DNA of 27,256 bases from Rhodospirillaceae bacterium (GTDB lineage Bacteria; Pseudomonadota; Alphaproteobacteria; UBA8366; GCA-2717185): NCBI GenBank assembly GCA_002717185.1, contig PBDC01000071.1, forward strand, positions 1-27,256. The letters run 5' to 3'. This document shows, piece by piece, positions 1-7,014 of this stretch (positions are counted from its first letter, which is position 1; each line of letters begins with the position of its first letter). The translations under genes were made by a program, and so were the position numbers. The notes beneath the pieces were generated by a model that was not told the DNA's origin, did not search any database, and worked only from the letters and a program-made list of their open reading frames with translations.

Positions 1-2
1 CG

Positions 3-125
3 TCCCGTGTATGGTCGTGGATCATATATAACAACGAACCCGCTTTTTTTGGCAACGAAATAGGCTTCGGTCGTGTGAACTTTGGGACGATTGCGGATAC
101 GCCTTTAAGTTGGCTCAACACTTAG
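3..125 (+). CDS. possible 3' end of an unidentified gene entering from the left edge
   Basis: This frame is open from the window edge to a TAG at 123-125 and gives 40 residues that look protein-like, including FFGNEIGFGRVNFGTIADTP and ending in SWLNT. The composition is mixed, with Gly, Phe, Trp and Asn, and does not look like a random translation of GC-rich DNA. The family is not recognised. A short stem, GGCTC/GAGCC, spans the stop codon. The start would lie outside the window. It may equally be a chance open frame, because only 40 codons are visible. Confidence 0.3.
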   Translation, partial: SRVWSWIIYNNEPAFFGNEIGFGRVNFGTIADTPLSWLNT

Positions 126-227
126 AGCCGGAAAGAGGGTGCGGACAAGCGTCGGTCTCAGCATCATGAAGTCGAGAGTGCATGAAAATCTGACATAGCG
201 GCAGAGATGAGTCCTTTAAGGCAATGA

Positions 228-467
228 TCCTGGATAGCTGGGAAGACAGGTGGCAAGAATTTTCTTGCTGATACAGAGCTGGCACTAGAAGCGATTATCC
301 GGATGCTTCACCATACCAACCTGCGACCCCTATGGCTCTATCGGGCGCTGTAGGACCTATACGAGCGTGAGCAGATCAATATCAAAAGACGGCGTCTGCC
401 TAAGCTGGGAGCTATTCTTGAAGACCAAGGCCAAGAATTAGACGACAGCAAGGAACGGATCCTTTAG
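228..467 (+). pseudogene. possible decayed reading frame, unidentified
   Basis: Reading from 228, the frame runs through about 40 codons, meets a TAG at 351-353 and continues for about 37 more to a TAG at 465-467. The translated pieces have protein-like composition, such as ALEAIIRMLHHTNLRPLWLY before the stop and KRRRLPKLGAILEDQGQELD after it. No start codon with a ribosome binding site was found and no family is recognised. A relic of an old gene would explain one stop in an otherwise open frame of 80 codons, but chance cannot be excluded. Confidence 0.2.
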
Positions 468-560
468 CTTTAACGCTGCAGGCTGACTAAGATGCGTTAG
501 ACGGTCATATGCAATTCCGAAACGTCTGACGATTTGTTCGTGAAGGCCTGATAAGACTAA

Positions 561-588
561 GTGAATTCGATATGCTAATCTGTATAAT
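561..588 (+). promoter_or_regulatory. candidate sigma70-type promoter for the TPR/oxygenase gene
   Basis: A perfect TATAAT lies at 583-588. A weak -35, GTGAAT at 561-566, stands 16 bases upstream. Transcription would start near 595, leaving a leader of about 25 bases before the GTG at 621. The -10 is convincing by sequence and the -35 is poor. Confidence 0.35.
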
Positions 589-620
589 CGCTTCGTTTAT
601 CACACAATGGGTGTTGGGCT

Positions 621-2042
621 GTGGCAGCCGAACGACTGCGAGTAAAAGAGGCGATCAGTCGCGCGCAACGTTGTCTGGAGGAAGGACGCGCACGGGATGC
701 TCTAGGTTTGTGCGAAACAGCGCGCAAGGTGGCGCCGCACCATCCGGTGCTTCTCAAGCTTGGCGCCATCGCGGCGTTCCAGTCGGGTGATCCACAAAAA
801 GCGATCGATCTGCTTGGCGCTGCAGTAGCTCGGTATCCGAACGACGCGGAAGCGCAATATAACTTGGGTGTAATCCATCAGGCGGGTGGTTTGATGGAAG
901 CGGCGCTGGCCAATTTCGCTCGTGCAGCGGAATTGGCGCCGGCGTCGGCGGCAGGGCACTACAACAAGGCAACGGCATTGCATGAACTCGGACGGGTGGA
1001 CGAGGCCATTCATGCCTACAGAGATGCGGTTGCGGCGGATAGCAATTACGCGCCGGCTTATGCGGGTCTCGCCTTTGTCCTGCGGGCAAAGGGGCAATTG
1101 GAAGAGGCTATTGCAGCCTATGAAAAGGCACTGCAATTCGACCCGGGCGATTCGCAAACTCAAACTGGATACGGGGTGACCTTGCAGCACCTCGGGCGGT
1201 TGTCGGAGGCAGCTGCGGCACTGCGCTACGCGACGGCGCTTGATCTCGACTATTCTGATGCCTGCACTAATCTTGTCGATGTGCTAGTGGAACAGGGTAA
1301 TCTGAACGCCGCACTCGCCGAATGCGATCGATATCTGGCACGGCATCCTGGTGACTCTGGGGTGCTCGCGGCTAAGGCGATCGTGCTAGGGGAGAGCGGC
1401 GCTCTTCAAGACGTGTCCCGACTGGTTAATCTAGATCGCTTTTTAGTGCCAGAACGTCTGACCGCTCCAGCGGGCTTTGCAGATATCGAAACTTTCAATG
1501 CAGCCCTAAGCGAGAGAATCCTCTCGCACCCAAGTTTGGTTGAGGCGCCGGCGAGCCATGCTACTCGCGCCGGGAAACATACGGGTGAGTTGATTGGAGA
1601 GGCATCTGGGCCAATGGCCACGTTTCAAACCATGGTTGATGATGCAGTAACACGATATCGGGCGCGATTGGGCGATGACCCAACACACCCTTTCGTCGTC
1701 AACGCGCTCAGCCAGTGGCGTTTAACGGCTTGGTCAATTGTATTGCAGGGCGCTGGTGGATATCAGGCATCGCATATTCATCCTTCTGCATGGTTGAGCG
1801 GCGTCTACTACGCGCGGGTGCCGGCCATAGTCAAAGATTCGAGCGCGGGTAAAGCTGGTTGGATCGAGTTCGGCCAGCCGAGCAAAGATTTTTATTGGAC
1901 ATGGCAACCGCCGCTTCGAGCGGTCCGGCCGGAACCGGGTTTGCTGGTGCTTTTTCCCAGCTACTTCTTTCACCGGACCATTGCGTATGATTTGGATGAA
2001 ACTCGAATAAGCATCGCCTTTGACGTTTTGCCAATTGGCTAG
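621..2042 (+). CDS. TPR-repeat protein with C-terminal 2-oxoglutarate/Fe(II) dioxygenase domain
   Basis: The protein has 473 residues. Residues about 10-250 are tandem tetratricopeptide repeats with the usual pattern of paired helices, for example NLGVIHQAGGLMEAALANF and GLAFVLRAKGQLEEAIAAYE. Residues about 355-473 match the 2OG-Fe(II) oxygenase group often annotated as putative 2OG-Fe(II) oxygenase (Pfam 2OG-FeII_Oxy_5). The marks are HIHPSAWLSGVYYARVP, with candidate metal ligands H385/H387, then FPSYFFHRT with distal H451, and R462 as the candidate 2-oxoglutarate ligand. The TPRs presumably present a protein partner or substrate, and the oxygenase probably hydroxylates something; the substrate is unknown. 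The GTG start lacks a good Shine-Dalgarno sequence, so the N-terminus is uncertain. The gene converges on the M48 protease gene, with 4 bp between the two stop codons. Confidence 0.85.
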   Translation: MAAERLRVKEAISRAQRCLEEGRARDALGLCETARKVAPHHPVLLKLGAIAAFQSGDPQKAIDLLGAAVARYPNDAEAQYNLGVIHQAGGLMEAALANFARAAELAPASAAGHYNKATALHELGRVDEAIHAYRDAVAADSNYAPAYAGLAFVLRAKGQLEEAIAAYEKALQFDPGDSQTQTGYGVTLQHLGRLSEAAAALRYATALDLDYSDACTNLVDVLVEQGNLNAALAECDRYLARHPGDSGVLAAKAIVLGESGALQDVSRLVNLDRFLVPERLTAPAGFADIETFNAALSERILSHPSLVEAPASHATRAGKHTGELIGEASGPMATFQTMVDDAVTRYRARLGDDPTHPFVVNALSQWRLTAWSIVLQGAGGYQASHIHPSAWLSGVYYARVPAIVKDSSAGKAGWIEFGQPSKDFYWTWQPPLRAVRPEPGLLVLFPSYFFHRTIAYDLDETRISIAFDVLPIG

Positions 2043-2046
2043 CCGA

Positions 2047-3504
2047 TTAGGTTTGCACCACGAGCTTGACCAGCCGGCGCGTGGCGAGTGGGTCTGCCTC
2101 TTTAAGACCATTCAACGTGACGAAACGTTCCTGGCGGAATCTATCGAATGCCATACGAGTGCTCAGATTAGCTATGGTGTCGTTTGGCGAAATTCTAACG
2201 ACCCGCAATCGCTTGGGCTTGAGTGCTTTCGCCCGAGCGGGTGTTAGCCGGCGGAAGCTGTAGGTGGATCGTTGAAAAGACCCCGACAGTTGCTTCATTG
2301 TTGACGGTGCGGCCATGAACGCAAGGCGAAAGATCTGCTGCGCCGCAAAACGGATGGCGATTAGCCGGTAAACCGCCGTGTTGTTCCGGGCGCGAAACCA
2401 ACAGGTGGCCGCTTCCAGTCCGTTTATGGTAATAGCTTCCAAATCGTTTAGGCGAGCCCCTCGTGCCCAGACATTTGCCAAGTAGCCCGTCATGCGGCCC
2501 TGGTATGGCTTGGGTGCTGCGGATAAGAAGATAGCTGCTTTGTATTGCTTCGATGTGCCCACAACTTGATCGGGGCGGTTTTGAAGTTTGAACCCCTTGG
2601 GCACGGAGAACTCGAAGCGCAACTTCGGGTGCGCAAAACGTAGTCCCAGGACATAACCCTGCTCTGGCCCGTCACCAAATACCATACCGTTTATCGTGTC
2701 GAGATAGGTCTTTCTCAGCCTTTGTCCGCCGGACGGACCGCCCGAGAGTGAAACCGCGCGTTGGACTCGGTCAACCGTCCGGGGATGAGTCGCCGTGATG
2801 TCGAACTGATCGACCTCATCAGGAGACCGGTCCGCGATTTGTGCTTCCAGCCTCGAGTTGGCGCGCATCCGTTCAAGAAAGCTCGCCATGGCGTTGACGC
2901 CGTAGCCTGCTCGTCGCATGTATCGTACGCCCAGCATGTCAGCTTCAAGTTCCTGGTTGCGCGAATAACCGCGCAGATAGAGGCCGGCGACAGTGCCGGC
3001 GAGTTGCGTCGATTCGCGTCCAGCCACAGTGCCCAGCAGACCTACCCCGAGTTGCGCCAGCATAGCCTGGCTTTGTCGCTGCGCTGAGTGCCGCGCCACT
3101 ACGTGGCCAATTTCATGTCCCAGGACCCCGGCCAATTCGGCCTCGTCACCGGCCAGCGCCATGAGACCGCGGGAGATGTAGACGAACCCGCCGGGGAGCG
3201 CGAAGGCATTTACGATGGGGCTATTGAGCAATGTGAAGGTAAATCCAAGCGACGGCGTTTCCGTTGTTGCTGCCAAACGCTCACCGATGCTTGCGACGTA
3301 ACCTGTGGTATTCGGATCATCGTATACGCCGCCGAATTGGGCCAGAATTTTGGGATGTTCCTTCAGGCCGATCTGTTTTTCCTCAGACGGATTAACCAAA
3401 ATTAGGTCCCGCTCACCGGTGGCGGGGTTTACCGCGCAGCCACTGAGCCCTGCCGCCAGGCCGCAGGCTGTTAGACCGCAAAAATGTCGCCGCGTGATGG
3501 TCAT
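2047..3504 (-). CDS. M48 family metalloprotease, lipoprotein, with C-terminal LysM-like segment
   Basis: The protein has 485 residues. The N-terminus has twin arginines (R5-R6), a hydrophobic stretch and a lipobox LSGC with Cys23, so it is predicted to be a lipoprotein exported to the periplasmic side. The zinc site is HEIGH at 130-134, with the third ligand in the NQELEAD motif at 183-189. This is the M48 arrangement seen in the BepA/YfgC and LoiP group. The usual ALPGGFVYI segment precedes it. The last 70 residues, with SPNDTIANLS and FVTLNGLKEADPL, resemble the LysM-like tail found in many alphaproteobacterial members. A role in outer-membrane protein quality control is inferred from the family and is not shown here. 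The start is the first ATG, with only a weak purine-rich ribosome site. Confidence 0.88.
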   Translation of the reverse strand: MTITRRHFCGLTACGLAAGLSGCAVNPATGERDLILVNPSEEKQIGLKEHPKILAQFGGVYDDPNTTGYVASIGERLAATTETPSLGFTFTLLNSPIVNAFALPGGFVYISRGLMALAGDEAELAGVLGHEIGHVVARHSAQRQSQAMLAQLGVGLLGTVAGRESTQLAGTVAGLYLRGYSRNQELEADMLGVRYMRRAGYGVNAMASFLERMRANSRLEAQIADRSPDEVDQFDITATHPRTVDRVQRAVSLSGGPSGGQRLRKTYLDTINGMVFGDGPEQGYVLGLRFAHPKLRFEFSVPKGFKLQNRPDQVVGTSKQYKAAIFLSAAPKPYQGRMTGYLANVWARGARLNDLEAITINGLEAATCWFRARNNTAVYRLIAIRFAAQQIFRLAFMAAPSTMKQLSGSFQRSTYSFRRLTPARAKALKPKRLRVVRISPNDTIANLSTRMAFDRFRQERFVTLNGLKEADPLATRRLVKLVVQT

Positions 3505-3797
3505 TGGTTCGGATCCCTGCAGGGTTTAGCCAAATATCGATGAGCAGGGGCATAGGTACAAGACCTGTTCACCTCGATAATGAACAGTTATGGCAAAATT
3601 TGGATCTGATCGGGGTGCGATGCGCTGATCATCTGCCACTCCTCGATTTGATCTGACCTCGCGCCCAGACTTTCCTACTCGTCAGCGTCCTGAGATTTAG
3701 CCTGCTGGCTTCGATTAGATGGCAGGGCTGGCCATGTGACACGTTCGTGAAGTCGTTATGCCAATTCGCTCCGAAATTCTGATGGCTGCATTTGCAC

Positions 3798-3813
3798 AGC
3801 TGTCGCGACAGCT
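3798..3813. repeat. perfect 16-bp palindrome
   Basis: AGCTGTCG is followed directly by its reverse complement CGACAGCT. It lies in gene-free DNA about 290 bp upstream of the protease start and 545 bp upstream of pip. A gapless palindrome of this size suits binding by a symmetric dimeric protein, though no regulator gene lies nearby. Confidence 0.5.
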
Positions 3814-3942
3814 ATAACGGCATCTTTGACTAGTTGGAAACTGCCGGTGCGACGCAAAATATTGCCGGTGTCGGAGACATGATAGAAGGGGTAATGCTAG
3901 ATTAAAGAATGCGCTCTGGGTAAAGGTTCCCGTTGCATCATT

Positions 3943-3978
3943 CAGATTGGTTGGTTGTCAGTTGTAACAACTAATCTG
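3943..3978. repeat. inverted repeat able to form a hairpin
   Basis: CAGATTGGTT at 3943-3952 pairs with AACTAATCTG at 3969-3978, with one G-T wobble. The enclosed bases contain a second, overlapping symmetry, AGTTGT-A-ACAACT at 3960-3972. No T-run follows on either side, so it is not a typical intrinsic terminator. Confidence 0.4.
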
Positions 3979-4357
3979 CTGGCTACCATCGGTGAGAGCC
4001 ACGGGTTTCTGAAGTTTGAGAGATAGCAGGGTCAATTTTGGGATATCGGGCAACGGCGAAGTCTAAAAGTTCTTGCGTCCTAGAAAGAGCTTTAGGGATT
4101 AAATGCTCATGAGGTGAACGTCGTCCCATATCCTTGCGGGTCAGTATAGCTAGGTCTTAGGTTTCAACACCCTTGTCGCTTCTGTCGCTGAATATTCTTG
4201 AAGCCAAAACTGGTAGTTTCGGCAGCAGTGCCAGAACCAGCAGAACACCACAAAATTAGCACATATGCAGCTATTTGCAATTGGCGACAGCTCAGTCTAA
4301 TACCAGAATGCGTTCGGCTGGCGGGGTCCGGAATTTTTTATTACGTTGGAATTTGAT

Positions 4358-5311
4358 ATGGACCGGAAAGATCTTTTCCCGGATATAGAGCCCTACGAAC
4401 GCGGGAGGCTCGCGGTCGATCCGCCGCACGACCTGTATTGGGAGCAGTCCGGCAACCCAGATGGTGCACCTATCCTATTCATCCATGGCGGTCCGGGGGC
4501 CGGCGCAACAGCTGCGCATCGGCGGTTTTTTGATCCCACGCACTACCGCATCATTATCGCCGACCAACGTGGTGCGGGGCGTTCGAAGCCGCTGGGTGAA
4601 CTGACGAACAACACGACCGTTCATCTGATAGCTGATATGGAAGCGCTGCGAGAGCGACTGGAGCTAGACTCTTGGTTTCTATTTGGAGGTTCTTGGGGGT
4701 CAAGTCTCGTCCTCGCGTATGCAATCGCGTACCCTGAACGTTGCCGGGGCCTTATTTTGCGGGGCATCTTCCTGTGCCGCGGCGCGGAAGTCGATTGGTT
4801 TATGACCGGCATGCGACGGGTATTTCCGGAGGCATGGCGGCGGTTTTCGGAATATCTACCTCAAGCGGAGCGTGACGATCTGTTGGGCAATTACCATCGT
4901 CGGCTCGTTGACCCTGACCCGGACGTACATTTGCCAGCAGCCAAGGTCTGGGGGCAGTACGAGGGTGCCTGCTCGACGCTATTGCCGAGCTCTGATGTTG
5001 CATCTTCTTTCGTGGATCCCACAAAGTCGCTCGGTTTGGCCCGCATCGAGGCGCATTATTTCGTGAATGATCTGTTCATGGTGGAAAACCATTTACTGAA
5101 TGGTGTCGAGCGCTTTCGTGAAGTGCCAGGCGTTATTGTGCAAGGACGATATGATATGGTCTGTCCAATAGAATCAGCTGATGCGCTGTCGCGCGCCTGG
5201 CCCGAGGCGGACTACGTGACCGTTCCGGATGCCGGTCATTCAGCAATGGAGCCTGGTATTCGCAAAGCGCTCGTCCAAGCGACGGAAAAGTTCAAACGGG
5301 CAGGTCTGTGA
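4358..5311 (+). CDS. pip: prolyl aminopeptidase (proline iminopeptidase), alpha/beta hydrolase
   Basis: This enzyme removes N-terminal proline from peptides (peptidase family S33) and should act in the cytoplasm, since no signal peptide is seen. The protein has 317 residues from the ATG, which is normal for the family. It begins with the family signature LFPDIEPYERGRLAVD, followed by LYWEQSGNPDG and the oxyanion segment HGGPGAG at 43-49. The nucleophile elbow is GGSWGS, with Ser112. The remaining triad members are Asp266 in GRYDMVCP and His294 in DAGHS. An in-frame TTG four codons upstream (4346) is possible. The ATG was preferred because family members begin just before the FPDIEPY motif. 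The PagL-like gene follows 59 bp downstream on the same strand. Confidence 0.92.
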   Translation: MDRKDLFPDIEPYERGRLAVDPPHDLYWEQSGNPDGAPILFIHGGPGAGATAAHRRFFDPTHYRIIIADQRGAGRSKPLGELTNNTTVHLIADMEALRERLELDSWFLFGGSWGSSLVLAYAIAYPERCRGLILRGIFLCRGAEVDWFMTGMRRVFPEAWRRFSEYLPQAERDDLLGNYHRRLVDPDPDVHLPAAKVWGQYEGACSTLLPSSDVASSFVDPTKSLGLARIEAHYFVNDLFMVENHLLNGVERFREVPGVIVQGRYDMVCPIESADALSRAWPEADYVTVPDAGHSAMEPGIRKALVQATEKFKRAGL

Positions 5312-5370
5312 AGTGAAGGAATGGCTTGCCCCGTCTAGGTTGGATCCTATTATCCTGTCCGGGGGCGATC

Positions 5371-5892
5371 ATGAAAAATAAGCCAATTGTACATGCAGTT
5401 TGGGTACTGTTCGCAGCACTGATGGCGCTTTTTACGGCATCAGCGCGGGCTGGCGATGACCCGTCCTTCATCGCCTTCCATGTCGGCGGATATGACGTAA
5501 ATGATGACCAAACCGCCGGGCAGCTCAATATTGAATATCGGTCCAATTGGGACGAATGGTACGTAAAGCCCTTCGGAGGAGTAATGGGGACGACCGATGC
5601 GGCCGTCTATGGCTACGCCGGTTTTATGCTGGATATCTATTTCGGGCGTCGCATTGTCTTAACGCCAAATGTTGCGGTCGGACTCTATTCTGATGGCGAC
5701 GGGAAGGATCTCGGTTCGGCTATGGAGTTCCGATCCGGGGTAGAAATGGCCTATAGGTTTGACAGCAGAACCCGGCTTGGCTTCGCTTTCCACCATATCT
5801 CCAACGCTTCCATCAGCGACAACAATCCGGGAACCGAGACCCTGACCCTAGTTTTATCGCTACCTTTGAAAAATCTGTTCGACGACGACTAG
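5371..5892 (+). CDS. pagL: PagL-like lipid A 3-O-deacylase (acyloxyacyl hydrolase family)
   Basis: The protein has 173 residues. A signal peptide with a hydrophobic core at about 8-22 ends near ARA/GDD at residue 27, followed by alternating beta-strand sequence typical of a small outer-membrane barrel. PagL enzymes remove the 3-linked acyl chain of lipid A. The catalytic block FHHISNASISDNNPGTE carries His142, Ser144 and Glu156. The His-Ser spacing of 2 and His-Glu spacing of 14 are the same as in the characterised Pseudomonas PagL triad. The ATG was chosen because the signal peptide begins there; an upstream in-frame TTG at 5326 would add a non-signal-like leader. Whether the natural substrate is lipid A is inferred from the family. 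Confidence 0.85.
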   Translation: MKNKPIVHAVWVLFAALMALFTASARAGDDPSFIAFHVGGYDVNDDQTAGQLNIEYRSNWDEWYVKPFGGVMGTTDAAVYGYAGFMLDIYFGRRIVLTPNVAVGLYSDGDGKDLGSAMEFRSGVEMAYRFDSRTRLGFAFHHISNASISDNNPGTETLTLVLSLPLKNLFDDD

Positions 5893-5957
5893 GGCACCCT
5901 AAAAACGCTTGTTTTTCAGAGCGTTCCGCGCCATATTAAGGTTTGGTTTAAACAACG

Positions 5958-5972
5958 GAAAGGAGGTGGTCC
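5958..5972 (+). promoter_or_regulatory. exceptionally long Shine-Dalgarno sequence
   Basis: GAAAGGAGGTGGTCC is complementary over 15 bases, with one G-U wobble, to the conserved 3' tail of 16S rRNA (GGATCACCTCCTTTC). Ordinary genes in this window use 4 to 6 bases. It ends one base before the GTG at 5974. The AGGAGG core lies 7 bases from that GTG, the ideal spacing. Confidence 0.7.
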
Positions 5973-5973
5973 A

Positions 5974-6048
5974 GTGTCTCATTGTCAATTACGGCCTACG
6001 GTCGTCCAAAGCTGGGTCGTCGCCACCGTGCGGAGTTCCTTCGCCTAA
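5974..6048 (+). CDS. candidate 24-residue small protein or leader peptide, unidentified
   Basis: The GTG is placed perfectly behind the very strong ribosome site, and the frame closes with TAA at 6046-6048 after 24 codons. The peptide begins MSHCQLRPTVVQ and contains one Cys, one His and few acidic residues. No family is recognised. An overlapping frame, -1 relative to this one and open from about 5954 to 6149, encodes an arginine-rich segment containing GRPKLGRRHRAEFLRLKRR. It is therefore unclear which frame, if either, yields the functional product. A strong terminator follows 46 bp after the stop, which makes a unit of about 170 bases. A non-coding RNA with a ribosome-binding decoy is an alternative. 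Confidence 0.4.
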   Translation: MSHCQLRPTVVQSWVVATVRSSFA

Positions 6049-6093
6049 AGCGACGATTTCGACCCCGGCTTGAAGTTCCGAGGTCAGACAATG

Positions 6094-6128
6094 GAAGGGC
6101 TGTCCAGCGAGACAGCCCTTCTTTTTTT
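6094..6128 (+). terminator. strong intrinsic terminator after the small unit
   Basis: GAAGGGCTGTC at 6094-6104 pairs perfectly with GACAGCCCTTC at 6111-6121 around a 6-base loop, giving 11 bp, and is followed at once by seven T residues (6122-6128). It is the clearest Rho-independent terminator in the window. It shows that something is transcribed rightward into it from about 5930. Confidence 0.85.
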
Positions 6129-6491
6129 AGTGATTTTCGTGAGGGATGAATTTTAGTATTTCCAGCCCATTTTCTGCGTTCATAAAATAATAGTAGCGAG
6201 CGAAAACTTCGTCTTACGCCCTTAAGGTGCAGCCTACGGCGACGTCCTTCATATCGGTGGCAAGCATCGCCTTTTAGCGTGGCAGCGACCTGGTACACTA
6301 GTGAATTAAGTTGTTCTGACTTCGTGCCCTGCTGTTAGGTCCGCTCAAATCTTTTGCCATCGGCTGCCGGCGCGAGTGGCCCAATCGCCTAATCAGAGAC
6401 CATTGGGTGTGGAATGTTAGAAATTTTTTCAGGTGCGAAAATATCTGAGTTGCACCCAGTCTAGATATTCAATACAAAAACTAAGGTGAGT

Positions 6492-6559
6492 GACAGTAGT
6501 CGGTGGTGGGCCCGATGCCGGCTCGTGTGCCGGAGCGTCTTGCGGTACCAGTTACTGTC
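6492..6559. repeat. nested inverted repeats in gene-free DNA
   Basis: GACAGTA at 6492-6498 pairs with TACTGTC at 6553-6559. Inside, CCGGC at 6518-6522 pairs with GCCGG at 6529-6533 around a 6-base loop. The arrangement could form a branched RNA or a cruciform. No coding frame runs through it. Confidence 0.3.
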
Positions 6560-6914
6560 GCTTCGTTGAGGGTGATCTCTCCGGAATGGTTCAATACTTT
6601 TCTGGGGCGCACTGCTCAGCCGAAGGATGCCCCTCACAAATTTTGATTTAGCCGAAGCGCCCGGCCATCCCTGCGGCTAATCTCGATTTTGGTGGTCGAA
6701 CGCCCGGCTGGATAGCCCATCATGCCCTTTGCCGGCTTGCTGTTAAGCACAGCCGACGCGGCGCCGTTACGATTTTAGGGTGAGGCAGCCGGCATTCCAT
6801 GCAACGAACTAATGACGCGCCAGCACACCCTTCGTCTGATTGGGTGTCAACAGGGCGAGGCGCACTTCCTTACACAGCAGCGCCAAGCTATATAGCGCGA
6901 AGAACTTGTTAATT

Positions 6915-6938
6915 AAAACCGGGTTTCCATCGGGTTTT
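6915..6938 (-). terminator. weak terminator-like inverted repeat downstream of mrp
   Basis: Read on the minus strand, AAAACC and GGTTTT flank a short loop and are followed by an AT-rich run. It lies about 77 bp past the mrp stop codon. The stem is only 6 bp, so the call is tentative. Confidence 0.25.
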
Positions 6939-7014
6939 GTCCTGGGCTGCCGCCAATCCGGCTACTTGTAGTAGGACAGTAAAAATAATTAGGAATGGAA
7001 GCAGCACGTTTACC

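Larger units (their letters stand above)
126..620. other. gene-poor stretch upstream of the TPR/oxygenase gene
   Basis: No convincing intact gene is seen. The frame 228-467 is open apart from one internal TAG at 351-353 and is listed separately as a possible relic. Several very short ATG frames, for example near 164 and 224, close within about 16 codons. A candidate promoter for the following gene lies at 561-588. Confidence 0.5.
3505..4357. other. gene-free stretch between the M48 protease and prolyl aminopeptidase genes
   Basis: All six frames are broken by frequent stops and no protein of 60 residues or more is supported here. It contains a perfect 16-bp palindrome at 3798-3813 and an inverted repeat at 3943-3978, both listed separately. 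It should hold the promoters of the two divergently transcribed genes on either side. I could not pick out a convincing -35/-10 pair. Confidence 0.5.
5893..7014. other. gene-poor stretch between the pagL-like gene and mrp
   Basis: No long coding region is supported. The left part (5958-6128) contains a compact candidate transcription unit, listed separately. The region 6150-6480 shows nothing I can name. A nested inverted repeat lies at 6492-6559. A weak terminator-like inverted repeat for mrp lies near 6915-6938. Confidence 0.5.

Noticed and set aside
5326..5370. Earlier TTG start for the PagL-like gene
   Set aside because: It would place a non-signal-like segment before a clear signal peptide that begins at the ATG at 5371.
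5904..5925. AACGCT/AGCGTT stem after the PagL-like gene as a terminator
   Set aside because: The stem is only 6 bp with a 10-base loop and no T-run follows it.
5957..5973. Fragment of a 16S rRNA gene on the minus strand
   Set aside because: The similarity to the rRNA 3' tail covers only about 16 bases and stops at once on both sides. It fits a Shine-Dalgarno sequence.
5996..6298. 100-codon minus-strand frame across the small unit
   Set aside because: It runs antisense through a strong plus-strand terminator and is Arg/Ser-rich with no domain.
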